From the NCBI GenBank assembly GCA_023374025.1, contig SIJG01000192.1:95327-159326 (forward strand): 64,000 nucleotides of DNA. Reading direction: 5' to 3'. Position 1 is the stretch's first letter. Every line of letters begins with the position of its first letter. This document shows, piece by piece, positions 1 to 11,950 of this stretch. Origin of the DNA: Heterodera schachtii. Its lineage: Eukaryota > Nematoda > Chromadorea > Rhabditida > Heteroderidae. A model generated the notes under the pieces. The model saw only the letters and a list, made by a program, of their open reading frames with translations, had not been told where the DNA came from and did no database searches. Made by a program: the position numbers and the translations under genes.

Positions 1-391
1 GGGACGAATGGACTGATCAGAGCCGAAATTGGAAAAGGGGTGAAGCTAATGAATTAGCTAATCAGAGCTAAATTCGAACGAAAATGGAATGAGGCAAATG
101 AGCTAATCAAAGAAAAAGTTGGCACCGAAAGGGACGAATTGGACTGATCAATGCCGAAATTGGAAAAGGGATGAAGCGAATTAGCTAATCAGAGCCGAAA
201 ATGGAACGGAAATGGAATGAGGCACATGAACTGATCTGAGAAAAAGATGGCACCGAAGGGGACGAATTGGAATGTTCTGAGCCGAAATTGGAACGGAAAT
301 TAGTGAGGCAATTGGCACGGAAAATGACTGAACTGATCAAAGGGTGAAATTGCAACGGAAAATGCGAAATCTGTTGGTCTTCGTGCCGTAA
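1..391. repeat. Degenerate ~110-bp tandem repeat array
   Basis: The segment consists of imperfect copies of a unit built from the phrases GACTGATCAGAGCCGAAATT, GGAACGGAAATG, ATGAGGCAAATG and GTTGGCACCGAAAGGGACG. The same unit returns at 1061-1836 and 4380-4620. No open frame of interest is seen; it is non-coding tandem repeat. Confidence 0.8.
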
Positions 392-1060
392 TTAGCGCGG
401 AAAAGCAGCTAAATCTTCTGCCAAAATTCTATTGGAATTTTGCCGAAATAGGGAGCATAATTTTGAATTGAGAAAATGACCAAATGAGATGGCTTTTCTG
501 CTGTTTTTGCCTTCCGTTTTAATCCTCCCTTTCCCATCCGATTGCGTCCTCCCATTCAAATTGTTTTCGTTCCCCATTATTCTTCAAATTTGTCCACACT
601 GTTCACTGTGCTCATCGTTTCTCCTTCCAATGGCAATGACCAATTCAAAAGCACACAATTTGTCCATTTATTCATATATTTCTCCCCCCCCCCCCGATGG
701 CTTTTTTCGTTGTTCCCCCCGTTTCTCCCCCCGTTCAATCTCCAATTATTTTCATCCAATTTCCAATTGGTCAGTTTGCACGGCGTTTTTTCTTCTGTCA
801 AATGACCGTTTAAAATAAGCACTTCATTTTTATTCATTTTACCCCTCCGGCGGCTTTTTTTAATTTTTTTTTGTCCTCGACCCCCTTTGGTTTTAATACA
901 TTCAAAAGTACCGTCTAATAGGCAAAAGATGCCGAGTTTTTCTAATTGGAAAAATTGGCACAAATTTACGCAAATTTAATATCCCATGAATTCATTTTCT
1001 TTTGAATCACTTAATGAGCGAAGAATGCAATTAATTCTTTTTTAAATATATAGAAAAAAA
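392..1060. repeat. Copy A of a ~0.65-kb duplicated block
   Basis: This block reappears almost base for base at 1837-2510, with the same pyrimidine-rich stretch and the same poly-C tract (here 687-699). It is less repetitive internally than its flanks. Short open frames on both strands exist in both copies, but they differ by frameshift around the poly-C tract, so I do not regard them as genes. Confidence 0.8.
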
Positions 1061-1836
1061 AAACAATTTAATCAGAGCCGAAATTGGAACGGAAATGAAA
1101 TGAGGCAAATGTGCTGATCAGAGAATAAGTTGGCACCGAAAGGCACAATGGACTGATCAGAGGCGAAATAGGACCGGAAAAGGGGTCATGCGAATTAACT
1201 AATCAGAGCCGAAATTGGAACGGAAATGAAATGAGGCAAATGTGCTAATTAGAGAAAAAATTGGCACCGAAAGGCACGAATGGACTGATCAGAGGCGAAA
1301 TTCGAACGGAAAGGGGCGAAAAAGCGGATTAGTTAAGCAGAGCCGAAATGGGAACGGAAATGAAATGAGGCAAATGTGCTGATTAGAGAAAAAATTGGCA
1401 CCGAAAGGGACGAATGGACTGATCAGAGGCGAAATTGAAACGGAAATATAATGAGGCAAATAAGTCGATCAGAGAAATTTGGCACCGAAAGAATTGGACT
1501 GATCAGAGGAGAAATTGAAACGGAAATGGAATGAGGCAAATGTGCTAATTAGAGAAAAAATTGGCACCGAAAGGCACGAATGGACTGATCAGAGGCGAAA
1601 TTCGAACGGAAAGGGGCGAAAAAGCGGATTAGTTAAGCAGAGCCGAAATGGGAACGGAAATGAAATGAGGCAAATGTGCTGATTAGAGAAAAAATTGGCA
1701 CCGAAAGGGACGAATGGACTGATCAGAGGCGAAATTGAAACGGAAATATAATGAGGCAAATAAGTCGATCAGAGAAATTTGGCACCGAAAGAATTGGACT
1801 GATCAGAGCCGAAATTCGAACGGAAAGGGGCGAAAT
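1061..1836. repeat. Tandem array with an exact 300-bp internal duplication
   Basis: The same ~110-bp units as 1-391. Positions 1261-1500 are identical to 1561-1800, an exact higher-order period of 300 bp, which implies a very recent unequal exchange or an assembly duplication. Confidence 0.85.
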
Positions 1837-2510
1837 AAGTCGGTCTTTGTGCCGTAATTAGCGCGGAAAAGCAGCTAAATCTTCTGCCAAAATTCTATTG
1901 GAATTTTGCCGAAATAGGGAGCATAATTGTGAATTGAGAAAATGACCAAATGAGATGGCTTTTCTGCTGTTTTTGCCTTCCGTTTTAATCCTCCCTTTCC
2001 CATCCGATTGCGTCCTCCCATTCAAATTGTTTTCGTTCCCCATTATTCTTCAAATTTGTCCACACTGTTCACTGTGCTCATCGTTTCTCCTTCCAATGGC
2101 AATGACCAATTCAAAAGCACACAATTTGTCCATTTATTCATATATTTCTCCCCCCCCCCCCCCCCGATGGCTTTTTTCGTTGTTCCCCCCGTTTCTCCCC
2201 CCGTTCAATCTCCAATTATTTTCATCCAATTTCCAATTGGTCAATTTGTCCGACGTTTTTTCTTCTATCAAATGACCGTTTGAAATAAGCACTTAATTTT
2301 CATTCATTTCTCCCCTCCGGCGGCTTTTTTCATTTCTCTTTTTTGTCCTCGGCCCCCTTTGGTTTTAACACATTCAAAATTACCGTCCATTAGGCAAAAG
2401 ATGCAGAGTTTTTCTAATTGGAAAAAATTGGCCCAAATTTACGCAAATTTAATACCCCCAAAATTCATTATTTTTTTAAATTCGTTTTTAAATATATAGA
2501 AAAAAAAACA
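1837..2510. repeat. Copy B of the ~0.65-kb duplicated block
   Basis: Matches 392-1060 with scattered substitutions and a longer poly-C run (about 2150-2166). Both copies run up to a short poly-A/T-rich stretch. No gene supported. Confidence 0.8.
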
Positions 2511-2935
2511 ATTTTTGCAACAATTGCAATGGCATGGCGTCCCATTTATTCAAGCGGTGTATGTGGCGAAGAGGCGGGTGATGTTCGCCTTTCAGTCGCA
2601 CAACCATCCGCCGCCGGAAGAGGCGGGCAATCAAGTGGCGGCGCGACGCAACTGTTTGCCGCAACGCAATCAGTAGCAGCAGGTGCTTAATGTTTCCATG
2701 CTTTGGGAGGGGTCGGCCAGCCAACCCGAGACAGTCACGGGAGGAAGCATATGCTGGGTAAAGCCCTGCGTACGACTTTGAGGGATAATCCCGCGGGATC
2801 CCGTCCAGCAAAAATTAAAAAAAAATTTAAATTTTTGGGATTTTTAATTGTTACTTCAGGAAAAGACAATCGTCGGCGTGGGCGAGTGCGAGACGTTCGC
2901 AGAACGACGCCAATTTACCGACTTTTGTAATGAGG
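2511..2935. other. GC-richer single-copy island, possible lost exon
   Basis: Base composition changes sharply here to a balanced, complex sequence. Several frames stay open for 50-90 codons, including one from about 2505 to 2672 with a mixed, protein-like composition (a segment reading SHNHPPPEEAGNQ). There is no matching upstream start or clear splice pattern, so a gene cannot be called. It could be an exon relic or the core of a repeat. Confidence 0.3.
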
Positions 2936-4379
2936 TCGGTTTGGGACTAATGTCGAGAGTTGTGGAACCAAGGCAAAAAAAAGAGAAAAAACGAACGGCA
3001 CGAAATTTAAATTAAATTTCAGCACTGTCTGTACCGAAACGGCAGCAACGAAATGCGGACGGCACATTGCGCATTTATTCTTTCACTAGCAAAGAATGGC
3101 GCACACTGGGGCTTTTAATTTTTGGAGCAAAAGAGGGAGTGGGAAGGAGCAACATTTGCAACTCATTTCTTAGGACAATTTTCATTTTTCGGACATTTGC
3201 GGCCCCCTTTTTGTGGGCACAACCAAAATAGGAAGCACTTGAACAAAAACAAAAATTAATCCAATTTTTAAATATAATTTCAAAGCAATTACCTAATAGC
3301 TATTCAAAATATTGCACTTATCCAATTTTTTAATCAAAATTCCTTTTTTCCAAAGTTTGCCCAACTTTATCCCATCAATTCATTTTTTAAAACATTGCTT
3401 GAAATGACATTTCTTAATAATATTTGAAAACAAATATGTATCAAGTGGTATGATGAAAGCACCATCATAAGCCAAAAATAATTTGTACAAGATTCATTCA
3501 TGTGATGGCTAATCCATGTGCTTGACATTGTAAATTATCATATGATTACCCTTCATATGATCTGATGGTCATTATGTCTCTGAAATGATGAATGGTTTTA
3601 ATTTGAACGTGCATTTGATTAGTCATTTAATCTGATCACTGATCTGATTTTAATTTGACTGCTGAGGTGTCCTAAAATGATCCAAGCCCTTCAAAAAATG
3701 GGGGCCGCAAATGTCGGGGGTTTAAACGGAACAACAGACGCATAAAAAATACTTTTTTAAATAAAATTTTTTTACTATTTTCAGCCCATCCATCAGAAAT
3801 CGGCATCAAGTGAACTCCTTCAGCAGATTTCAAATTTTCCTATCTCCTTGGATTGGACACCCAATGGAGGGTGGTGCGATCGCATTTGAATTTGATTGAG
3901 AGCAACCCGCAATTGCGGACCCCCCCCCCCCTCCCCCTCCCCCCCCCCCCCCCCCCCCCCCCCCCCCTGCCTCCCCTCCAATAGTTCGACCCCCACCCCA
4001 CAATGTTGAAATAATTCAAAAATTAGAGAATATGACACCACATGCACAGCATTAGATGCCCATATTATGCCATTATGTGGTGAATCGGCGTGCCGTTTTC
4101 AATTGCAAAATCGTTCGGTTGAGACGAGAAAAATGGACCAAACAGCTCATGGCACGAAAATAAATTTGCTTATGAAAACTGAAAATTGCATATGGTTGTA
4201 GGTTTAATGAATTATCAGTGAGTGCCCAAATTCATATCATAATATCAGCCGAGAAATGTTAGTGAGAACGAATGGAATGTTTTTAAAAATTGGCTGGCGG
4301 TGCAAAAAATGCCGGCGGAAGAATTTTGAAAATTTTGATTAATTTGTTAACAGCTTTTTCACAAATGTACAGCATTAGA
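2936..4379. other. Mixed unique and AT-rich DNA, no gene seen
   Basis: Unique-looking sequence with a cluster of short TGATC/CATATGAT words near 3490-3660 and a poly-C run at 3920-3967. The only open frame (3820-4047, minus) is driven by translation of the poly-C run as polyglycine and is not a credible gene. Confidence 0.5.
3920..3967. repeat. Poly-C tract
   Basis: Nearly uninterrupted C run of about 48 bases with two single T interruptions. Comparable but shorter C or G runs occur at about 687-699, 2150-2166 and 9250-9271. Length is probably unreliable in the assembly. Confidence 0.9.
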
Positions 4380-4620
4380 TGCCCAAGGGTCATGCGAATT
4401 AACTAATCAGAGCCAAAATTGGAACGGAAATATAATGAGGCAAATAAGCCGATCAGAGAAAAAGTTGGCACCGAAAGGGACGAATTGGACTGATCAGAGC
4501 CGAAATTCGAACGGAAAGGGGCGAAAAAGCGGAATAGTTAAGCAGAGCCAAATTGGAACGGAAATGAAATGAGGCAAATGTGCTGATTAGAGAAAAAGTT
4601 GGCACCGAAAGGGACGAAAC
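4380..4620. repeat. Isolated patch of the ~110-bp tandem repeat
   Basis: Two to three degraded units of the array found at 1-391 and 1061-1836, recognisable by GGCACCGAAAGGGACGAA and ACTGATCAGAGCCGAAATTC. It is flanked on both sides by sequence containing the phrase TACAGCATTAGATGCCCA or TTGTTAACAGC, also repeated within 4040-4700. Confidence 0.7.
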
Positions 4621-5384
4621 AATTATAAACGAGTGAAATATTGCACTTTTTCCATTTTTTTAATCGTAATTCCTTTTTTTGTTCAAATTTTGGCCCGATT
4701 TGTTAACAGCTTTTTCACAAATGGCCAATTTGTCACAGAAATTACGCTTATGATGAGTCTTAAGATTAAAAAATAATTGAACACAAAACTTTTATGGCAA
4801 AAATTTAAAAATAAAAACAATTGGATTGGAAATCACATTTTTTGAAATGTTCGTCATTTTTTCACCCATCTCCGTTTTTTTCACGAAGCAGCAATCACTT
4901 TGGATGCGAATTCATTTTGGATTATCCGATGATCAGAAAGGACATTTCGAAAACGATGGCTCGTGCGAATTTACGTCAAAATTTAATTAGCGACTCATTC
5001 CCATTTGGCTTTGAAAAGTGCCAACAACCTTGACATTTTCTCGAAATCCGCCACACTATCTTCCAATTTAAATTCTTGATTGAGCTTGGCCAACATTTTT
5101 CGGTCAGGTCCTTTAATCCGACGCAAGTTTTCATACGAATTGTTGCACAAGCGTCAGGATTGAATTGAAAAGCTTCACAGCTGATATAACCAAAAATTTG
5201 ATCATTTTTTTCACATTTATAAATTTTATACCCAAAATTCATAATTTAACAAAAACACATCAAAACAAACTAAAGTAGCATAACATAGTTTCGGGAAAAC
5301 AAGCGGAAGAATTGAGAATGTTTTAAGCATTCACATTGGCATTAGCGTAATCCATGGTAAATCACATTGGTTCGTCTCCGGACT
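4621..5384. other. Unique moderately complex DNA, no convincing gene
   Basis: Complexity is higher than in the surrounding AT-rich DNA. A minus-strand open frame of 88 codons (4976-5242) encodes a cysteine-bearing peptide. It has no recognisable domain, no upstream promoter and no clear splice sites, so it is recorded here rather than called as a gene. Confidence 0.35.
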
Positions 5385-5390
5385 CGCTCA

Positions 5391-5454
5391 GTTGGGCCGG
5401 CACGTTTGGGCCGGCACGTTTGGGCCGGCACGTTTGGGCCGGCACGGTTGGGCC
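5391..5454. repeat. 14-bp GC-rich tandem repeat
   Basis: About 4.5 copies of GTTTGGGCCGGCAC, nearly perfect. Each unit contains the palindrome GGGCCGGC, so the array can fold. It stands alone in AT-rich sequence. Confidence 0.85.
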
Positions 5455-5750
5455 CCAGCATGCTTTTCCACTATAACTTTTTTATTTGTCATCCAAATCT
5501 AACATTCTTGGTATCATTCGAAAGAGCTTCACATGCTCTATTAGCCTTATAAAAAGCAAAATGATCTTTTGGCTTCTGAAAAAGTTATTAAGAAAAAATT
5601 TTAAAATTTCAATTTTTTCGCAATTTTCATGTATAACTTTAAAAATCACGCGAGGATCATGTTTGTGCCCGTACTTCTGCGCCCCGTTATTTGTGCCTGG
5701 GTTTTGCGCACCAATTCTTGGTGACTATTTTTGGACAGTTGCGCAAAAGA

Positions 5751-8700
5751 CATTTGCGTTCCCAGTGAAAATCGGACATTTGCGCTAAACTTATAAATTA
5801 AATTTTAAATGATGGGGCGCAAATGCCCGATTTTCGTTGGGGGCCAAATTTCATTCATTGGGGGCGCAAATGTCCGATTTTTATTGGGGGCCCAAATGTC
5901 CGATTTTCATTGGGGGCGCAAATGTCCGATTTTGTTGGGGGCCCAAATGTCCGATTTTCATTGGGGGCGCAAATGTCCGATTTTTGTTGGGGGCCCAAAT
6001 ATCCGATTTTCACTGGTAGTGTAAATGTCCGATTTTCGTTGGGTGTCCAAATGTCCGATTTTAGCTGAGGGCGCAAATGTCAAAGGCACAAATATCCGAT
6101 TTCACTGGTAGTGTAAATGTCCGATTTTCGTTGGGGTCCCAAATGTCCGATTTTCATTGGGGGCGCAAATGTCAGAGGCACAAATATCCGATTTTCACTG
6201 GTAGTGTAAATGTCCGATTTTCGTTGGGTGTCCAAATGTCCGATTTTAGCTGAGGGCGAAAATGTCAGAGGCACAAATATCCGATTTTCACTGGTAGTGT
6301 AAATGTCCGATTTTCGTTGGGGTCCCAAATGTCCGATTTTCACTGGGGGCGCAAATGTCAGTGGCACAAATATCCGATTTTCACTGGTAGTGTAAATGTC
6401 CGATTTTCGTTGGGTGTCCAAATGTCCGATTTTCACTGGGGGCGCAAATGTCAGTGGCACAAATATCCGATTTTCACTGGTAGTGTAAATGTCCGATTTT
6501 CGTTGGGGTCCCAAATGTCCGATTTTCACTGGGGGCGCAAATGTCAGTGGCACAAATATCCGATTTTCACTGGTAGTGTAAATGTCCGATTTTCGTTGGG
6601 TGTCCAAATGTCCGATTTTAGCTGAGGGCGCAAATGTCAGAGGCACAAATATCCGATTTTCACTGGTAGTGTAAATGTCCGATTTTCGTTGGGTGTCCAA
6701 ATGTCCGATTTTAGCTGAGGGCGCAAATGTCAGAGGCACAAATATCCGATTTTCACTGGTAGTGTAAATGTCCGATTTTCGTTGGGTGTCCAAATGTCCG
6801 ATTTTAGCTGAGGGCGCAAATGTCAGAGGCACAAATATCCGATTTTCACTGGTAGTGTAAATGTCCGATTTTCGTTGGGTGTCCAAATGTCCGATTTTAG
6901 CTGAGGGCGCAAATGTCAGAGGCACAAATATCCGATTTTCACTGGTAGTGTAAATGTCCGATTTTCGTTGGGTGTCCAAATGTCAGATTTTAGCTGAGGG
7001 CGCAAATGTCAAAGGCACAAATATCCGATTTTCACTGGTAGTGTAAATGTCCGATTTTCGTTGGGTGTCCAAATGTCCGATTTTAGCTGAGGGCGCAAAT
7101 GTCAGAGGCACAAATATCCGATTTTCACTGGTAGTGTAAATGTCCGATTTTCGTTGGGTGTCCAAATGTCCGATTTTAGCTGAGGGCGCAAATGTCAAAG
7201 GCACAAATATCCGATTTTCACTGGTAGTGTAAATGTCCGATTTTCGTTGGGGTCCCAAATGTCCGATTTTAGCTGAGGGCGCAAATGTCAGAGGCACAAA
7301 TATCCGATTTTCACTGGTAGTGTAAATGTCCGATTTTCGTTGGGTGTCCAAATGTCCGATTTTAGCTGAGGGCGCAAATCTCAGAGGCACAAATATCCGA
7401 TTTTCACTGGTAGTGTAAATGTCCGATTTTCGTTGGGTGTCCAAATGTCCGATTTTCACTGGGGGCGCAAATGTCAGTGGCACAAATATCCGATTTTCAC
7501 TGGTAGTGTAAATGTCCGATTTTCGTAGGGTCCCAAATGTCCGATTTTCACTGGGGGCGCAAATGTCAGTGGCACAAATATCCGATTTTCACTGGTAGTG
7601 TAAATGTCCGATTTTCGTAGGGTGTCCCAAATGTCCGATTTTCAGCTGGGGGCGCAAATGTCAGTGGCACAAATATCCGATTTTCACTGGTAGTGTAAAT
7701 GTCCGATTTTCGTTGGGTGTCCAAATGTCCGATTTTAGCTGAGGGCGCAAATGTCAGAGGCACAAATATCCGATTTTCACTGGTAGTGTAAATGTCCGAT
7801 TTTCGTTGGGTGTCCAAATGTCCGATTTTAGCTGAGGGCGCAAATGTCAGAGGCACAAATATCCGATTTTCACTGGTAGTGTAAATGTCCGATTTTCGTT
7901 GGGTGTCCAAATGTCCGATTTTAGCTGAGGGCGCAAATGTCAGAGGCACAAATATCCGATTTTCACTGGTAGTGTAATGTCCGATTTTCGTTGGGTGTCC
8001 AAATGTCCGATTTTAGCTGAGGGCGCAAATGTCAGAGGCACCCATATCCGATTTTCACTGGTAGTGTAAATGTCCGATTTTCGTGGGTGTCCAATGGTCC
8101 GCTTTTAGCTGAGGGCGCCACTGTCCGCGGCACCAATATCCGATTTTCCCTGGTAGTGTACTGTCCGCTTTCGTTGGGGTGTCCAATGTCCGATTTTTAG
8201 CTGCGGGCCGCAAATGTCCAACGCACAAATATCCGATTGTTCACTGGTAGTGTAAATGTCCGATTTTCGTTGGTGTCCAAACTGTCCGATTTTAGCTGAT
8301 GGGCGCAAATGTCCAACGGCACAATATCCGATTTTCACTGGTAGTGTAAATGTCCGATTTTCGTTTGGGTGTCCAAATGTACGATTGTTAGCTGAGGGCG
8401 CAAATGTCAAGGCCCACAAATATCCGATTTTCACTGGGTAGTGTAAAGTCCGATTTTCGTTTTGGGTGTCCAAATGTCCGATTTTAGCTGAGGGCGCAAA
8501 ATGTCAGAGGCACCATAATACTGATTTTCACTGGTAGTGTAAATGTCCGAATTTTCGTTGGGTGTCCAAATGTCCGATTTTAACTGAGGGCGCAAATGTC
8601 AGAGGCACAAATATCCGATTTTCACTGGTAGTGTAAATGTCCGATTTTCGTTGGGTGTCCAAATGTCCGATTTTAGCTGAGGGCGCAAATGTCAGAGGCA

Positions 8701-8912
8701 CAAATATCCGATTTTCACTGGTAGTGTAAATGTCCGATTTTCGTTGGGTGTCCAAATGTCCGATTTTAGCTGAGGGCGCAAATGTCAAAGGCACAAATAT
8801 CCGATTTTCACTGGTAGTGTAAATGTCCGATTTCGTTGGGTGTCCAAATGTCCGATTTTAGCTGAGGGCGCAAATGTCAGAGGCACAAATATCCGATTTT
8901 CACTGGTAGTGT
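5751..8912. repeat. 93-bp satellite array built on AAATGTCCGATTTT
   Basis: Roughly thirty head-to-tail copies of a 93-bp unit, itself composed of three or four diverged subunits, each ending in AAATGTCCGATTTT or AAATATCCGATTTT. The left edge (5751-6080) holds irregular, shorter subunits and looks like the ancestral or decaying edge. Positions about 8090-8530 carry many single-base indels unlike the rest, suggesting a poorly polished stretch. Because 93 is a multiple of three and one antisense frame has no stop, long repetitive open frames arise on the minus strand (for example 6080-6979); these are a by-product and not counted as genes. Confidence 0.9.
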
Positions 8913-9204
8913 ATAGGTGCTAAAAATTGCCAAAATAGTTAATTTGAAAATAGGTTTTAAAAACTGTAAAGTAGCTTAACAACCATCAAATAAAAATGTT
9001 TTTTGTGCTTTTTAAGTCACTGGGAGCTAAGAAAAAATATTTAAAAACTAAAAATCGGAGCCCTGGCTATGACTTTGCAAAATGAGTTCCATTAAGGAGT
9101 TTTGCTTCAATTAATAACATATTGTTGTAACTTTTTTCTTGACATTATTTATTCGGATTTTTTTATGCGCCACCACTAACAAGCCTGTGGTTTGTTCAAT
9201 TAAT

Positions 9205-9430
9205 ACAATATATATATTTCGAGGGCGTAGCCAGACCCTTGGCTTCGGGTGGGGGGGGGGGGGGGGGGGGGCGGGGGCTGAAGTCAAAAATTAGGGGTGT
9301 ATTTTTCTTTTTCATTCAATTTTTAGGGGTGTATTTTTCGTTTTTTCAGTCGATTTTTTGGGGTGTATTTTTCGTTTTTTGAAATTCCGAATTATGGGGC
9401 GTATTTTACAAAATTTTTCGCCAAAAATTA
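9205..9430. repeat. Poly-G tract with GGGGTGTATTTTTCG repeats
   Basis: A run of about 22 G (9250-9271) is followed by four imperfect copies of GGGGTGTATTTTTCGTTTTT at roughly 9285-9410. The left boundary (GAGGGCGTAGCCAGACCCTTG) looks like the edge of a dispersed transposable-element fragment. No coding potential. Confidence 0.6.
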
Positions 9431-11785
9431 CTTAGGGTGGAACATAAGTTTTGATACCCGTTTTTTTTTTGGAATTAAAAAATTCTCAACGCTGAGATTC
9501 ACTTTCTCTATTTTTTATTTTGTAGATTGATATGTTCTCTTTCATAATGACTTATTTTTATCTTTTTATCTTTTCACAAAAAAATTTTATGAATTAATTA
9601 GTCCAAAGAAAGCCGATTTTTGTGTCAAAATTTTCTGCTGGAGAAATTTTGAGTTTCCATAAAAAACCAAACATTTTAACAAAAATTCTCAAATTTTGCA
9701 TAAACATTGTCCTAACTATATTCTCTCAAAATAACTTTTCATTAGACTTTTTGTTTGCATTTTCAATGAAATATGCATTCTCAAATTGACCAAGGTTCAA
9801 AATGCCTAAAATTAATTTTTTATAAAAGCATAATTTTTAAATTGAATAAAATAACATTGTAACAATATTATAATATAAAGAATAATATTATAAATCAGAT
9901 TTGACCATTCATTTATGCTGACTTTTAAAATACAAAAACCAAAAAAAAAAAAAACAAAATCAAAAGAAAAATATTAAATAAAAAAGCAGAAATAATCAAA
10001 ATTTTAATTTTCAACAAACAATAAAACATTTTTATCTAAGAAAAAAATATCGTAGATAATTTTAAAGCATTTGAAAACGCAGAAGAAAGATTTAAAAAAA
10101 AAACAAATAAATACAAACCAATAACAAATAAAATTATATGTTATACGTTAGCAGCAAGCTCCTTTAGGCTTTCTTTGTATATATGATACATCAGGTTTAA
10201 AATTATTTAGGCTTTTTCTCTTGATTTCGATTGGTGAAATTTGGAAACAAATTCAAAATTATTTTGTTCAATTTAAAAACAATAATAATATGAACCATAT
10301 TTTAATGTACATAATTAAAAGACTCAATTCTAATAAATATGCAAAGTAACAAAAAACAAGGATTAAATTTATATAATGTCAAATAAATTATATTAAGCAA
10401 ATAAAAAATATTTAAAAAACCGAGAACTATTTATAAAACGTCTAAATCAGTTTGGTTGTTTAGGCGTAAAGCTGAACTATTTGTATAGTCAAAGTTTTCA
10501 ATTGTCTCCTAAATTTCATCAATGTCAAGGATATTTATTTATGATAAAAAATTTAATTTGTTAATCTGATTAACGATAAATATAAGTAAAATTTCAGAGA
10601 TAATAAAGATGCATACTTACGGCAAATAAAACAAATACCTAAAAAACTCACATAAATAAATTGATTAGGTTAATTTTAATTCAACTTTTTGAATGTTTTT
10701 ATTTGTCTAGTGTTTTCAATTTTTATCAAAAAATTTTAATAGGATTTCCTTTAAGCTTTGTATTATCAAGTATTCAGGTTACTCGTACTGAGCATTCATT
10801 ATCTCGGTTCTTAGTATTTTATACTTTTTAAATTTTCTTTTTATCCTGGTATATTATTTTCAATATTTTGTCTTTTTTTTCTTATTAATAAACTTATCGT
10901 TGTGATTATAATGTACAGCATAAGAAAAGGTTTATTTCTTGACATAATGTGAATTTAATCTTTATTATAAAAATCTTGCTATATTGCATAACAATTTCCA
11001 CCGCATTGATGTAAGCACAAATTAATTAATAATTGTTCAATTTAAAAATGTTTTCCTTATTTATGGTGAATTACGTGAAGCTTTGGAATTGTGATGGCAT
11101 ACTGTTGTGATAGATATATTTGAATTTAAAATTATTTTATTAATTATCCTATTTACTATTAATTTGCTAATTATTTATTAATCACATTTATTATGATTAT
11201 TCTATGCAATCGCCATTTTATTTTATTAATTATTCTTATTTACGATTATTTTGTGCTAATTATTTTATTAAACTTTTATTACGACTATTTTATGCTAAAT
11301 TAACTGTATTAATGTGCTACATTTTATTAAATATTTTGTAAATTTGGATAATATTTCATTCATTAAATGTTTATCTGTTCTTTTAATTTATTATTTCTAA
11401 ACTTTCAAGCACTCGCTTTTTTTAAAATAAATATAAAATTTTTTTAATAATATTACAGTTATTTTATAAGTTTTTTTCATCTATTTATTTTTATAAATGC
11501 TAAAATTGTTTTAGTTTTTTTTATAATTCAATCATTTTGTCTTATTTTGTCCTTCTTACATACTTTCAATTGTAAATTTATCGACATTTATTCTACTTTT
11601 CTTCGTATTTAATAATACAAAAAGAATTCAATTTGACGCTGATGCAAAAAATAAAAAATTTTATAAATGTCGGTTAAATAAAACGCAATTATGTTTTTAA
11701 CTTCCTTTAATATTTTGACGGTTTTAACATTTTTTGACCATTTTTAAGAAATATTCTTTAATTTTTCTTTTAAAATAAAATAATG
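9431..11785. other. AT-rich non-coding DNA, no gene seen
   Basis: Stops are dense in all frames, and homopolymer A and T runs dominate. No RNA gene, promoter or mobile-element terminus could be recognised. Confidence 0.6.
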
Positions 11786-11950
11786 TCGTTTAGAGGCGTT
11801 AACTGCGGTTAAGCAGCCCTTAACCGCGGTTAAATAACCGTGGTTAATCGTTAACCATGGTTAAAAAAGTAAAGAGACGAGAATTGCGGTTTAATTTCTT
11901 AACCGTGGTTTACTTATTTTAACCGCGATTACGAATTTAACCGCAAGACG
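11786..11950. repeat. Cluster of TTAACCGCGGTTAA-type palindromes
   Basis: About nine copies of TTAACC, CCGCGGTT or GGTTAA arranged as near-perfect palindromes within 160 bp, including TTAACCGCGGTTAA at 11820, TAACCGTGGTTA at 11835 and TTAACCATGGTTAA at 11851. The surroundings are AT-rich and lack the motif. It could be a short foldback element or a cluster of binding sites. Confidence 0.65.

Noticed and set aside
577..963. 128-codon minus frame with basic composition
   Set aside because: The duplicated copy at 1837-2510 does not preserve the frame across the poly-C tract.
6080..8794. Long minus-strand open frames of 127-299 codons in the satellite
   Set aside because: They are exact by-products of a 93-bp (31-codon) unit lacking stops in one frame, with no non-repetitive sequence at either end.
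5751..8912. CRISPR-like array
   Set aside because: Copies are head-to-tail without unique spacers, in a eukaryotic genome.
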